Below are positions 49,555 through 62,415 of a DNA stretch of 64,000 nucleotides, in pieces. Within the stretch, counting starts at the first letter, position 1; each line of letters opens with the position of its first letter. The translations under genes were made by a program, and so were the position numbers. The stretch is from an uncultured Prevotellaceae bacterium (GTDB taxonomy: Bacteria; Bacteroidota; Bacteroidia; Bacteroidales; Bacteroidaceae): positions 1-64,000 of the forward strand of contig CACZVX010000012.1 in the NCBI GenBank assembly GCA_902784755.1, in the 5' to 3' direction. The notes below the pieces were generated by a model. The model was not told where the DNA came from. It searched no databases and saw only the letters and a program-made list of their open reading frames with translations.

Positions 49555-51360
49555 TTATCTGATTGTAACGTTCTTGATGGGTTCTCCTTTCTCATTGATC
49601 AGACGGACGCAGAAGTCGCTCATGCCAGGACCGTTGATGACAGATCCGCGGATGATGTTCTGACCTTTCTTCAGGGTAAAGCTCTGGCTTACACAATCGT
49701 CCACCACCATACGGCGGTCGCCAGACATCAGTAAGGCTTCTTTGCCATTCACCCACCACATGGATGCGGAGTTGCTACCCACCGCGAGACGAACGTTTTC
49801 CATGTCTTCAGGGCAATCAACAACGGTCACAGCCCAATAGAGCACACCATAGAGGCGCTGTTTGTACTCTTCGCCAAAGCGGAAGAGTTTCACGTTATAG
49901 CGGCTGCTCTCCAATTCGTGCCAGGTGAGTGTCTCTTTGACGGTCTTGAATGTAGGTTGAGCAGGTTGCTGTGCCTGAGGTCCGCGTCCGAAGCCTGGTG
50001 GTATCACCTCTTGCACGACGGTGGTCTTCACTTTCTGTCCATCTTTGGGCAAAATGGTCATCTGGTTTTTGAAATACTGGGTATTGAAGGCCTCACGCAG
50101 ATAAGTATCGGTGAATACGGCATTGGTGCGGACGGGTCTGCTGAGGGGCTCCAGCAGTCTCCAACGGCGGATAAATCCCTGGTCATCAACACTGGAAGTG
50201 GCAGAAACGGGTTTTACATAATAATCCTTAGCGTGGTCATCATTGGCAAACTGAACCTTATCCTTGAATAACCGCTGTGCAAACTGATACAGACTTTCAC
50301 GCCAGACAGGCCACGTGTGACCACCAGGAGTCTCGAAATAAGAGTACTTTATGCCAATCTTGTCAAAGCGCTCACGCATGATGCGGCAGTTGTTAAAGGC
50401 AATGTCCTCCTGACCACCCATTGTGATAAAGAACTCACGGAACTGCTGATTATAGTAGTCGGGACGTGCTGCCAGTTTCTGATAGTATTGCTCGGCACCC
50501 ATTCTGTTTTCCATACCCTTGGGAGTGTTAGCCCACCATCCGCTGCTAAAGACACCCACATAGCGGAACAGTTCGGGATGATTAATGGTCGTGTTGAGCG
50601 TATAGAGGCCTCCCATCGACAGTCCTGCCATGGCACGATGGTCAGCATCAGCTTGCACGCGGTAATTCTGTTCCACCACGGGAATGCATTCCTGAAGCAT
50701 TTCTTTTTCAAAGTCACGGCAATTGGCATCACACATGGCTACGATAAATTCTTCAGCCTTGCCTTGGGCAATCAGGTTCTCGAGAATAATATCTGTGCGA
50801 CCTTGCAAAGCCCAGCCACGCTCATCTTCACCACCACCGTGCAGAATGTAAAGTACGGGATATTTTCTGTCTGCCTGTTTTTGATAAGAGGGGGGCAGAT
50901 AGACAAAGATCCGGCGCCAAGCACCGCTTGTTTTGCTGTAATAGCGACGCATGGCAGTCTCGCCATGGGCTACGTCAGCGGGTTCGAATCTGGTGTCATT
51001 GTTGTAGGGAACTTCGATGCACGAAGCCATACGGCTGCAGCCATAGAAAGTTTCAGAGGCGGGATCGCTTATTTGAACGCCATCCACATACATGAAATAA
51101 TAGTTGATGCCGCTCATCAGCGGGTCAGTTGTGGCTGTCCATATCCCTTCGGCATTTTTGCTCATGGGATACTTTTTGCCGCCAATATCGACGATGACCT
51201 CTTGTGCTTGTGGGGCACGGAGTTGAAAAACGCCACGATGATCAGTCGTGATTTGCGGATACTGAGCGCCTCGTATATTCGTTACGGGCACTGTGTTTTG
51301 CGCACTTAGATTCGTGCAGCAGAGCATCATTGTGATGCCAAAGATAAGTTTTCTGTTCAT
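49555..51360 (-). CDS. CE1-family esterase, three-domain
   Basis: Secreted protein of 601 residues with signal peptide ending in NLSAQ. An E-set/CBM48-like domain (about 35-120; HRGVFQLRAPQAQEVIVDIG) precedes a CE1 domain (about 135-375; ILHGGGEDERGW, nucleophile Ser248 in GLSMGG, catalytic His in PGGHTWPVWRESLYQFA). The C-terminal 225 residues form a separate beta-rich region (WHELESSRYNVKLFRFGEEY, WWVNGKEALLMSGDRRM) of unknown role, possibly sugar binding. First gene of the minus-strand xylan operon; probably an acetyl-xylan or feruloyl esterase. Confidence 0.9.
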   Translation of the reverse strand: MNRKLIFGITMMLCCTNLSAQNTVPVTNIRGAQYPQITTDHRGVFQLRAPQAQEVIVDIGGKKYPMSKNAEGIWTATTDPLMSGINYYFMYVDGVQISDPASETFYGCSRMASCIEVPYNNDTRFEPADVAHGETAMRRYYSKTSGAWRRIFVYLPPSYQKQADRKYPVLYILHGGGEDERGWALQGRTDIILENLIAQGKAEEFIVAMCDANCRDFEKEMLQECIPVVEQNYRVQADADHRAMAGLSMGGLYTLNTTINHPELFRYVGVFSSGWWANTPKGMENRMGAEQYYQKLAARPDYYNQQFREFFITMGGQEDIAFNNCRIMRERFDKIGIKYSYFETPGGHTWPVWRESLYQFAQRLFKDKVQFANDDHAKDYYVKPVSATSSVDDQGFIRRWRLLEPLSRPVRTNAVFTDTYLREAFNTQYFKNQMTILPKDGQKVKTTVVQEVIPPGFGRGPQAQQPAQPTFKTVKETLTWHELESSRYNVKLFRFGEEYKQRLYGVLYWAVTVVDCPEDMENVRLAVGSNSASMWWVNGKEALLMSGDRRMVVDDCVSQSFTLKKGQNIIRGSVINGPGMSDFCVRLINEKGEPIKNVTIR

Positions 51361-51433
51361 GACATTGAAAAAGAAAAGCCGTATTCGGCAATTTGAAAAC
51401 TAGTTTTCATTGCGCTCGTTTGCATTTTCTTTG

Positions 51434-51441
51434 CAAAGATA
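51434..51441 (-). promoter_or_regulatory. -7 box of the minus-strand xylan operon
   Basis: Reads TATCTTTG followed by CA on the minus strand, about 74 bp before the CE1 start. It lies back to back with the GH95 promoter, giving a divergent control region of 268 bp. Confidence 0.65.
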
Positions 51442-51569
51442 CAAAATATTTACGTGCGCGTATTTCCCTATTGTATCAAGTATGTTACTTTTTATCGCAT
51501 TTGCCGTATTTTGTGACATTTGAAAAGTTTTTTGTATCACCGAAAAAAGGACTTGTCACCTTTTATAAT

Positions 51570-51577
51570 TATCTTTG
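51570..51577 (+). promoter_or_regulatory. -7 box of GH95 / GH10-CE1 operon
   Basis: TATCTTTG followed by CAAAG, 52 bp before the preferred GH95 start at 51630. It lies inside the longest open frame and so argues against the upstream start at 51393. Confidence 0.7.
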
Positions 51578-51629
51578 CAAAGAATTCTTACTTGCCTTTT
51601 GGGCTATATGGCTTCAATACGATAAACCT

Positions 51630-54125
51630 ATGTTGAAACAATTAACACGCGTACTCGTTTTGAGTGCGCTCCCTTTCTTGCACTGTGCTGCATCTGAGAA
51701 TCTCTTGTGGTATGATAACCCAGCCAAGATTTGGTTGGAGGCTTTGCCCTTGGGAAATTCCCACATGGGAGCTATGGTCTATGGCGGTACGGAAGTGGAG
51801 GAACTTCAACTCAACGAAGAAACTTTTTGGAGCGGAGGCCCACACCATAACAACAGCCCGCGATCCCTGCAGCGCCTTCCGGAAGTACGCCAATTGATAT
51901 TCGACGGTAAGGAGAAGGAGGCAGAGAATATCATCAACAAGGATTTTATTACGGGGCCTCACGGCATGCGCTATCTCACTTTGGGCAGTCTGCGTTTGCA
52001 TTTTACTGATCTGAAGGCACCTGTCACTAATTACCGTCGTGAACTTGACCTTTCGAAAGCACTTTCCACCGTTACATATAATCAGCAGGGCGTCCGCTAT
52101 GAGCGGAAAACTTTTGCCTCTATGGCCGATGGTGTGGTGGTGATGCAACTAAAGGCTTCTGTTCCCGGTGCAATTTCCTTTGCGCTTCGTCACGATTGTC
52201 CGCTGCCTTCAAGGGCAGAGGCCAGTGGAAACACGCTGATGGCTCATGTTGATCCCGTTGACCACGAGGGAATCAAGGGAAGCGTCTATGCCGAATGTCT
52301 TACCAAGATACTTGCTGATGGTGAGGTTCACGCTTCGGGCGATTCGCTCCTCGTGAAGAAGGCTACCACGGTGACGCTACTTGTGTCGGCAGCCACTAAT
52401 TTCGTGAACTATCACGACGTTTCTGCACAGGCTGCTGTGCGAAATGCTGAGTATCTCCGTAAAGTGGAGGGACTTTCCTTTGAACAGTTGTTTGAACGTC
52501 ATCTGGCGCTTTACCAACCCCAATATAATAAGGTGAGCCTAACGCTTCCCGGAACATCTACACTTCCCACCGACCGCCGTCTGGCTGCTTTCAAGGACAG
52601 TCAGGATATGGGTATGGTGGCCCTCATGTTCAATTATGGCCGTTATCTGCTTATCTCTTCCTCACAGCAAGGTGGTCAGGCCGCCAATCTGCAAGGTGTA
52701 TGGAATGATAAGGTGAATGCCCCATGGGATTCGAAATACACCATCAACATCAATGCCGAGATGAACTACTGGCCTGCAGAGGTGACGAATCTCACTGAAA
52801 CTACTGGTCCGCTGTTTTCTCTTATCCGTGATCTGAGTGAGACGGGAGCAACCACCGCTCGTGAAATGTATGGTTGTCGTGGTTGGATGGCCCATCACAA
52901 TACCGACCTCTGGCGCATTGCCGGCCCCGTTGATGGAGCTTATTGGGGTATGTTTCCTCATGGTGGTGCCTGGTTGTCCACCCATTTGTGGCAGCACTAT
53001 CTCTTCAGCGGTGACCGTGAGTTCCTGCGTCAGTGGTATCCTGTGATGCGTGATGCAGCTCTTTTCTATCTCGATTTTATGCAGATACATCCGCAATACG
53101 GTTGGTTGGTGACTGTTCCTTCCGTGAGTCCAGAACATGGCCCCATGGGTAAGGATACCCCGATTACAGCTGGTTGTACAATGGATAATCAGATAGTCTT
53201 TGATGCACTTACACAGGCCTTGCGTTCAGCAGAGATTCTGAAGACAGATAAAACATTACAGGATTCCCTGCGGAAGGCTGTTTCCCTGCTGCCGCCGATG
53301 CAGGTGGGCAAGTACGGACAATTGCAGGAATGGCTTGTTGACGGTGATGATCCTAAGGACGAACATCGTCATATCTCTCATCTCTACGGACTTTATCCCA
53401 GCAATCAGATATCCCCCTATACCCATCCTGAACTCTTCAAGGCTGCTGCCGTCACCCTGCAGCAACGCGGGGATATGGCCACGGGCTGGAGTCTGGGCTG
53501 GAAGATAAATTTCTGGGCACGTATGCAGGACGGCAACCATGCTTTCCGCATCATCCAAAACATGCTAAGGCTCCTACCTTCCGAGCGCGCTGCTTTCCAA
53601 TATCCTGAGGGGCGTACGTTCCCCAATCTTTTTGATGCCCATCCGCCTTTCCAGATTGACGGTAATTTCGGGGCTACGGCAGGCATAGCTGAAATGCTGC
53701 TGCAGAGTCATGACGGAGCGGTTCATCTGCTTCCCGCCCTTCCCGATGCCTGGAACGAGGGACAGATAAAAGGTCTCCGTGCCCGCGGCGGTTTTGAGGT
53801 GGATATGGAGTGGGACAAGGACGAAGGACGAATGACGAAGGACGAAAGACTAAAGGTGAAGGCCGTTGTCCGTTCCACCATCGGCGGCGTACTCCGTTTG
53901 CGTTCTGCCGTTCCCCTGAAAGGAAAGGGACTCCGCAAGGCCAAGGGCCGTTGTCCCAACGCCCTATTGATGGGAGCCGATATACCCTCTCTCAAATCTC
54001 TCTCCTCTATCGACTCATTCCCGAACTCCGTTCGCCTACCCGTAGCCTTTCCTCTCTCCTCTAAAGTCTACGAATATGACGTGAAAACTAAGGCAGGACA
54101 TAATTACGTTTTTTCTTCTAACTAA
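51630..54125 (+). CDS. GH95 alpha-L-fucosidase/alpha-L-galactosidase
   Basis: Secreted enzyme of 831 residues starting at 51630 ([20 protein letters not shown]), chosen because the -7 box lies upstream of it. GH95 hallmarks: [116 protein letters not shown]. In complex xylans these enzymes remove alpha-L-galactose or fucose caps. The C-terminal beta domain contains two unusual stretches: a heptamer-repeat peptide ([14 protein letters not shown]) and a dispersed-repeat peptide ([10 protein letters not shown]). Co-transcribed with the GH10-CE1 gene 13 bp later. Confidence 0.92.
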   Translation: MLKQLTRVLVLSALPFLHCAASENLLWYDNPAKIWLEALPLGNSHMGAMVYGGTEVEELQLNEETFWSGGPHHNNSPRSLQRLPEVRQLIFDGKEKEAENIINKDFITGPHGMRYLTLGSLRLHFTDLKAPVTNYRRELDLSKALSTVTYNQQGVRYERKTFASMADGVVVMQLKASVPGAISFALRHDCPLPSRAEASGNTLMAHVDPVDHEGIKGSVYAECLTKILADGEVHASGDSLLVKKATTVTLLVSAATNFVNYHDVSAQAAVRNAEYLRKVEGLSFEQLFERHLALYQPQYNKVSLTLPGTSTLPTDRRLAAFKDSQDMGMVALMFNYGRYLLISSSQQGGQAANLQGVWNDKVNAPWDSKYTININAEMNYWPAEVTNLTETTGPLFSLIRDLSETGATTAREMYGCRGWMAHHNTDLWRIAGPVDGAYWGMFPHGGAWLSTHLWQHYLFSGDREFLRQWYPVMRDAALFYLDFMQIHPQYGWLVTVPSVSPEHGPMGKDTPITAGCTMDNQIVFDALTQALRSAEILKTDKTLQDSLRKAVSLLPPMQVGKYGQLQEWLVDGDDPKDEHRHISHLYGLYPSNQISPYTHPELFKAAAVTLQQRGDMATGWSLGWKINFWARMQDGNHAFRIIQNMLRLLPSERAAFQYPEGRTFPNLFDAHPPFQIDGNFGATAGIAEMLLQSHDGAVHLLPALPDAWNEGQIKGLRARGGFEVDMEWDKDEGRMTKDERLKVKAVVRSTIGGVLRLRSAVPLKGKGLRKAKGRCPNALLMGADIPSLKSLSSIDSFPNSVRLPVAFPLSSKVYEYDVKTKAGHNYVFSSN
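53817..53851 (+). repeat. Heptamer tract inside GH95 coding region
   Basis: Five 7-bp units, AAGGACG twice, AATGACG, AAGGACG, AAAGACT, translated in frame as part of [14 protein letters not shown]. Gain or loss of a unit would shift the frame. Confidence 0.8.
54017..54040 (-). repeat. Second copy of dispersed 24-bp repeat, inside GH95 gene
   Basis: The reverse complement GGTAGGCGAACGGAGTTCGG plus GAAT matches 13481-13504 at 21 of 24 positions. It is translated on the plus strand as FPNSVRLP near the GH95 C-terminus. Confidence 0.6.
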
Positions 54126-54129
54126 TTAA

Positions 54130-56310
<2,181 letters not shown>

Positions 56311-56333
56311 AGGCCCGCTAATCCTTATGACAG

Positions 56334-56372
56334 AAAGGAGAGCTTGAATTGCTCTCCTTTCTTCTTTTTTTT
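56334..56372 (+). terminator. Terminator after GH10-CE1 gene
   Basis: Ten-bp stem AAAGGAGAGC (56334-56343) and GCTCTCCTTT (56351-56360), 7-nt loop, followed by a long T-rich tract. Confidence 0.92.
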
Positions 56373-57804
<1,432 letters not shown>

Positions 57805-57839
57805 AGACCCACCCCAGCGTTAACATTAGCTCATATTAT

Positions 57840-57877
57840 AAAAAAACGGTCATTCCATCGGGGATTTCCGTTTTTTT
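57840..57877 (+). terminator. Terminator after CE6-like gene
   Basis: A-rich arm ending AAAAAACGG (57841-57848) pairs with CCGTTTTTTT (57868-57877). The T run doubles as the right arm. Confidence 0.7.
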
Positions 57878-57880
57878 CTT

Positions 57881-57888
57881 TATCTTTG
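57881..57888 (+). promoter_or_regulatory. -7 box of xerD
   Basis: TATCTTTG followed by CC, 10 bp before the start codon at 57899, implying a nearly leaderless mRNA. Confidence 0.6.
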
Positions 57889-57898
57889 CCATCAAGAT

Positions 57899-58804
57899 AT
57901 GGAGAAGAAAGAACGTAAAGACGCTTTGCGACAGTATCAGCGCTACCTGAAATTACAGAAGGGGTTCACGCCCAACACGCTGGATGCCTATTTGCGCGAT
58001 GTTCAGAAGCTGTTGCTCTATCTGAAAGGGGAAGGCATAGACCCATTGGATGTGAAGTTGGAAGACTTGGAGCATTTTTCCGCTTCGCTTCATGATCTTG
58101 GTATTGCCCCGTCTTCACAGGCCCGTATTTTGTGCGGCGTACGCTCCTTCTATCGCTTTCTTAATCTTGACGGTTGGCTCGAACAAGATCCTGCCGAACT
58201 CTTGGAATCTCCTAAGACGGGTGAACATCTGCCAGAATTTCTTTCTACAGCTGAAGTGGATCAGTTGGAAGACATCATCGACCTTTCCAAATGGGAAGGT
58301 CATCGAAACAAGGCCATTATTGAAGTCCTTTTTTCCTGTGGTTTGCGCGTGTCAGAATTGGTAAACCTCCCGTTGAGCAACCTTTATCTCGACGAAGGTT
58401 TTATCCGTGTCTTTGGCAAAGGGCGTAAGGAACGCCTTGTGCCTATTTCGCCGAAAGCCATTAAGGAACTGAACCTGTGGTTTGATGACCGTCGTCACAT
58501 GACCATCAAACCCGGTGAAGAAGACTATGTTTTTCTGAACCGTCGTGGCAGCCATCTCACCCGTACGATGATCCTTATTATGATAAAACAGTACGCGCGC
58601 GAGGCTGGCATTCAGAAGACGATCTCTCCCCACACGCTCCGTCATTCTTTTGCCACTGCCCTTTTGGAAGGTGGTGCTGATCTTCGTGCCATCCAGGCGA
58701 TGCTTGGTCATGAGTCGATCGGCACCACTGAGATTTATACCCATATCGATACGACTACCCTCCGTGAGGAGATTCTCCAGCATCATCCGCGGAACATCAA
58801 GTAA
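57899..58804 (+). CDS. xerD: Tyrosine recombinase XerD
   Basis: Site-specific recombinase of 301 residues, the normal XerD length. SAM-like core-binding domain (about 8-90; YLKLQKGFTPNTLDAYLRDV) and catalytic domain (about 110-290) with the full active site: Arg in FSCGLRVSELV, Lys in GKGRKERLVP, HTLRHSFAT, LGHESIGTTEIYTHID with Tyr280. It resolves chromosome dimers at dif with XerC; a mobile-element integrase is less likely given the length and housekeeping-like sequence. A hexamer array follows its stop. Confidence 0.9.
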   Translation: MEKKERKDALRQYQRYLKLQKGFTPNTLDAYLRDVQKLLLYLKGEGIDPLDVKLEDLEHFSASLHDLGIAPSSQARILCGVRSFYRFLNLDGWLEQDPAELLESPKTGEHLPEFLSTAEVDQLEDIIDLSKWEGHRNKAIIEVLFSCGLRVSELVNLPLSNLYLDEGFIRVFGKGRKERLVPISPKAIKELNLWFDDRRHMTIKPGEEDYVFLNRRGSHLTRTMILIMIKQYAREAGIQKTISPHTLRHSFATALLEGGADLRAIQAMLGHESIGTTEIYTHIDTTTLREEILQHHPRNIK

Positions 58805-58806
58805 AC

Positions 58807-58830
58807 AACGATAACGATAACGTTAACGAT
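58807..58830. repeat. Hexamer array after xerD stop
   Basis: AACGAT, AACGAT, AACGTT, AACGAT in tandem, 2 bp after the TAA stop. Same unit class as 25121 and 44622. Confidence 0.75.
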
Positions 58831-58991
58831 AGCAAAGCGCCTTTGGCGTATCGACTGGCTTTTTTATACGCAAAAAAGGGCGAAATCATCGGGATTTTGC
58901 GGTTATATAACAAAAAAACGCGCAATATTTAAAAAAGCAAAATGTAATAAAATAAATGTGACGTTCTATAAAGAATTTAAAACAAAAAAAC
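58831..58991. other. Intergenic region ahead of susC promoter
   Basis: AT-rich, no gene. A small hairpin CGCCTTTGGCG near 58841 followed by a T run at 58861 may end the xerD transcript. The whole xerD-susC gap is 416 bp. Confidence 0.4.
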
Positions 58992-59022
58992 TTGATAATA
59001 TAAAAGATATGCTGTAAATTTG
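58992..59022 (+). promoter_or_regulatory. Promoter of susC/susD pair
   Basis: TTG at 58992-58994 and TAAATTTG at 59015-59022 with 20-bp spacing, a good fit to the Bacteroidetes -33/-7 pattern. The leader to the SusC start is about 190 nt and contains a 38-codon open frame. Confidence 0.65.
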
Positions 59023-59107
59023 CAACTGGAATTGACCCATAATTAAAAACCATAATTTAAAACCAAAAATATTACGACCTATAATTAAAACCTATAAAAT
59101 TAAATTT

Positions 59108-59224
59108 ATGTTTAAAAAGCTTTTGATTGGTAATTTTGCTGTCATTCCGGCTCTGCCCCAACCCATGAGTTGTGACTATGATGGTGAGTACGACGCTTTA
59201 CAAAACAGATGTAGTGGAATATGA
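59108..59224 (+). CDS. Possible leader ORF overlapping susC start
   Basis: Thirty-eight codons starting MFKKLLIGNFAVIPALPQPM and ending CSGI. The TGA stop (59222-59224) overlaps the SusC ATG (59221-59223) as ATGA, which would couple their translation. The start looks signal-peptide-like with a Cys after it, so it might be a lipoprotein remnant or a true regulatory leader. No homologue is recognised. Confidence 0.35.
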   Translation: MFKKLLIGNFAVIPALPQPMSCDYDGEYDALQNRCSGI

Positions 59225-62200
59225 AACATCTAACTATTATCAAACACACCGTGCCAACTTTGTTGATGCTGTTGGTTCCCTTGGTAATGTGGGCCCAAGG
59301 CGGAATCAAAGTTAGTGGTACAGTGACTGCCGAGGGAGGTGATCCGCTCATCGGCGCAACAGTCTTAGTGAAAGGGAATACAAGTCGTGGTACTATCACG
59401 GACATTGACGGTAACTTCCAATTGGAAGTTCCTTCCGAGCAGTCTGTGCTTGTGTTTTCCTATGTAGGTATGACCTCAAAAGAAGTCAGAGTTGGCAAGC
59501 AGCACAACCTTAAGGTTTCGCTCGAAGAAGAAAACCAGCTCGAAGAAGTCGTTGTGGTAGGTTACGGCCAGCAGAAAAAAGCCTCAGTGGTAGGTGCTAT
59601 CACTCAGACCACAGGTGAAGTGCTTGAGCGTGCTGCCGGTATCGGTAGTGTGGGTGCAGCCCTGACGGGTAACCTCCCCGGTGTCGCAACAATCGCTTCT
59701 TCTGGTCAGCCGGGTGAAGAAGACCCGCGAATCTATATCCGTGGTGCTGCCGCCTGGAATACAGATGCTCAGCCGCTGATCCTCGTTGATGGCGTTGAGC
59801 GTGAAATCAAGTCTGTCGATATCACTTCGGTGGCTACGATTTCCGTGTTGAAGGATGCCTCTGCAACTGCCGTTTACGGTGTGAAAGGTGCTAACGGTGT
59901 GATCCTGATTACCACCAAGCGTGGTGTGGAAGGTAAGGCAAGAATCGACGTGGGCTTCAATGCAACATTGAAGGCTGTGTCAAAACTCCCGCGCAAGTAC
60001 GATTCTTATGATGGCTATATGTTTCGTAACCAAGCACTCGAGCATGAACTTGCCATCGGCGGTGATGCTTCTTGGGCTTACTATCGTCCACAGACGTTCA
60101 TCAACAACTTCCGTAACCAGGACTATACGGTTAAACCGAATTATGATGCCAACGGTAACTACCTCGGTGACTACAGCCAGGCAGAACGCTATCCTAACGT
60201 TGACTGGCAGGATGAAATGTTCAATAGAACAGCGCTGTCTTATAATACAAACCTGAATATCTCCGGTGGTACGAAGTACGTCAAATATTTCGTGTCGTTC
60301 GACTTCCAGAACGAAGGTGATATGACCAAGATTTGGGACAACCATCAGGGTTATGAGGGCGGTTATTCATACAATCGTCTGAATGTACGTTCAAATCTGG
60401 ACTTCCAGATTACGAATACTACTACTTTCAAGGTAAACCTGGCTGGTTCGAATGCACAGCAGAAGACCCCACGTTATTATTATGGTAATAGTGGTGAGTA
60501 CTTCCAGCAGCAGATGTGGGCCGGTGCATACGGTATGCCACCCAACGTGTTCCCTGTGCAGTTCTCCAATAATTCTTGGGGTTATTATCCGCTGGTTTCC
60601 AATGTGGCTAACTCTCCTATGAATGTTGCCTTGTCAGGATATGAGTTGAAGACCATCACCCGTGTCTTTACAGACTTTGCACTTGAGCAGAAACTCGACT
60701 TCATAACAGAGGGTCTTGTTGCGCGTGGTACGATCTCATGGGATAACCAGTTTAATGAGGGCAGTCGTGGTATTAACCAGGCTGGTGGCAATCATGAATC
60801 TATGAGAATGTACATGCTTCCTGAGGACGGTGTGCCCCGTCCTGAAAAGCAGATTTTCGATGCGACTGGTTTTGATTTCTATGAAAAGGTGGACTGGGAT
60901 CTTGCCGCAGGTGAAGTAAGTAGTACCAATCGTGCTACGGAAATGTCGCTTCAACTTTATTGGGGCCGTCAACTCGGCGACCATAACGTCTCTTTGATGG
61001 GTAACTGGAAGCGCCGTATGTATGCTGGAAATACAGAACTTGAGAATCGTCGTGAGGACTGGGTGTTCCGTACTACATACGATTTCAAGAGCAAGTATTT
61101 CGCCGAGTTCAACGGTGCTTACAATGGTTCGCAGAAGTTCTCTCCCGACAACCGCTTCGCTTTCTTCTGTTCAGGTGCTATCGGCTGGATGGTATCGGAA
61201 GAGAAATTCATGAAGCCGCTGAAGGATAAGAAAATCCTGGATATGTTCAAGATCCGTGGCTCATACGGTGAAATCGGTGATGACAATGCCGGAGCACGTT
61301 GGGCTTACCTGACTCAGTGGTCGGTATTGAATAAAGTAAATATGACGCTGACGGCTGGCCAGAGTCCATATCAAGGTTATAAGGAATCTGTCGTTGCTGC
61401 TCCTGATCTTCGTTGGGCAACAGTACGAAAAATGAACATCGGTTTCGACTATGGATTCCTCGGTGGTATGTTCACAGGTAGTTTCGACTGGTTCCGTGAC
61501 AAACGCTATGACATCTTCGTTTCCGGTAACAACCGTTCTGTACCTTCTTATTATGGTGCAGCAACGACCCCGGATATCAATAAGGGTGAAATCATGAACA
61601 ATGGTTTCGAGGTTGAACTTCGTTTCAACAAAGTGCTGAAGAATGGTATGCGTTTCTGGGCCAATGCCAACTATACCTATGCTCACAATGAAATCAAGTT
61701 GAAGGATGACCCGGCATTGTTGCCCTCTTACCGTAGAGCACAGGGTTATTCTCAGGGCCAGTACGTTTCATTTATTGACAACGGCTTCATCGGTACTTAT
61801 GACGAACTCTACAGCACACCTAAGCGCGAGATGGACGATAACCAGGTGCTTATTGGTGACCACTATATTGTGGACTTCAATGCTGACGGCGTTGTTGACG
61901 AGACATACGACCAGGCTCCTTACGGCTATACCGGTAACCCGGAGCACACCTACAATGCCACCATCGGATGGGAGTGGAAGGGCTTCAGCATGTTCGCTCA
62001 GTTATATGGTGTAACAGGTGTGACCCGTGACGTAGGTCTTACCTCTTTTAATAATAAGTTGTTGACAGTGTTTGACAATGGTACATGGTGGAATCCTACA
62101 GATGCCAATGGTGATGTTGTTGCACCTCGTTATACCACGCAGGTATCCTACAACAACGGTACACAGTATCTCTATGACGGTTCATACCTCCGTCTGAAGA

Positions 62201-62403
62201 ATGTGGAGATCGCCTATACCTGGACGAAGGGCTGGATCAAGAAACTCGGTTTCACAAGCCTGAAGCTTTATCTCAATGGTAACAACCTCTTCCTGATTAC
62301 CAAGATGCCTGACGACCGTGAAAGTAACTACGGATGGAGTGGTGGCGGTGGCGCCTATCCTACTGTAAGACGTTATAACTTCGGTATTAAACTTAACATT
62401 TAA
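59221..62403 (+). CDS. SusC/RagA-family TonB-linked outer-membrane transporter
   Basis: Outer-membrane protein of 1060 residues with signal peptide ending in MWAQG. N-terminal carboxypeptidase-like domain (about 25-105; VSGTVTAEGGDPLIGATVLV), TonB-box region EEVVVVGYGQQKKASVVGAI, plug domain (about 120-230; VSVLKDASATAVYGVKGANG with V to I variation) and a 22-strand barrel ending in RYNFGIKLNI. With the SusD partner encoded 12 bp downstream it imports oligosaccharides by TonB energy. Given the neighbours, xylo- or arabinoxylo-oligosaccharides are likely. No HTCS or anti-sigma regulator is adjacent in the window. Confidence 0.95.
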   Translation: MKHLTIIKHTVPTLLMLLVPLVMWAQGGIKVSGTVTAEGGDPLIGATVLVKGNTSRGTITDIDGNFQLEVPSEQSVLVFSYVGMTSKEVRVGKQHNLKVSLEEENQLEEVVVVGYGQQKKASVVGAITQTTGEVLERAAGIGSVGAALTGNLPGVATIASSGQPGEEDPRIYIRGAAAWNTDAQPLILVDGVEREIKSVDITSVATISVLKDASATAVYGVKGANGVILITTKRGVEGKARIDVGFNATLKAVSKLPRKYDSYDGYMFRNQALEHELAIGGDASWAYYRPQTFINNFRNQDYTVKPNYDANGNYLGDYSQAERYPNVDWQDEMFNRTALSYNTNLNISGGTKYVKYFVSFDFQNEGDMTKIWDNHQGYEGGYSYNRLNVRSNLDFQITNTTTFKVNLAGSNAQQKTPRYYYGNSGEYFQQQMWAGAYGMPPNVFPVQFSNNSWGYYPLVSNVANSPMNVALSGYELKTITRVFTDFALEQKLDFITEGLVARGTISWDNQFNEGSRGINQAGGNHESMRMYMLPEDGVPRPEKQIFDATGFDFYEKVDWDLAAGEVSSTNRATEMSLQLYWGRQLGDHNVSLMGNWKRRMYAGNTELENRREDWVFRTTYDFKSKYFAEFNGAYNGSQKFSPDNRFAFFCSGAIGWMVSEEKFMKPLKDKKILDMFKIRGSYGEIGDDNAGARWAYLTQWSVLNKVNMTLTAGQSPYQGYKESVVAAPDLRWATVRKMNIGFDYGFLGGMFTGSFDWFRDKRYDIFVSGNNRSVPSYYGAATTPDINKGEIMNNGFEVELRFNKVLKNGMRFWANANYTYAHNEIKLKDDPALLPSYRRAQGYSQGQYVSFIDNGFIGTYDELYSTPKREMDDNQVLIGDHYIVDFNADGVVDETYDQAPYGYTGNPEHTYNATIGWEWKGFSMFAQLYGVTGVTRDVGLTSFNNKLLTVFDNGTWWNPTDANGDVVAPRYTTQVSYNNGTQYLYDGSYLRLKNVEIAYTWTKGWIKKLGFTSLKLYLNGNNLFLITKMPDDRESNYGWSGGGGAYPTVRRYNFGIKLNI

Positions 62404-62415
62404 AGGCGTACAACA

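Noticed and set aside
50317..51309. Plus-strand open frame of 330 codons opposite the CE1 esterase
   Set aside because: Antisense shadow of a well-supported secreted esterase with signal peptide and active-site motifs.
51393..51629. 79-residue N-terminal extension of GH95
   Set aside because: It contains the promoter box at 51570 and lies ahead of a normal signal peptide at 51630.
57899..58804. Integrase of a mobile element carrying the nos cassette
   Set aside because: The protein has housekeeping XerD length and motifs, lies 16 kb from the cassette, and no attachment-site duplication was seen next to it.
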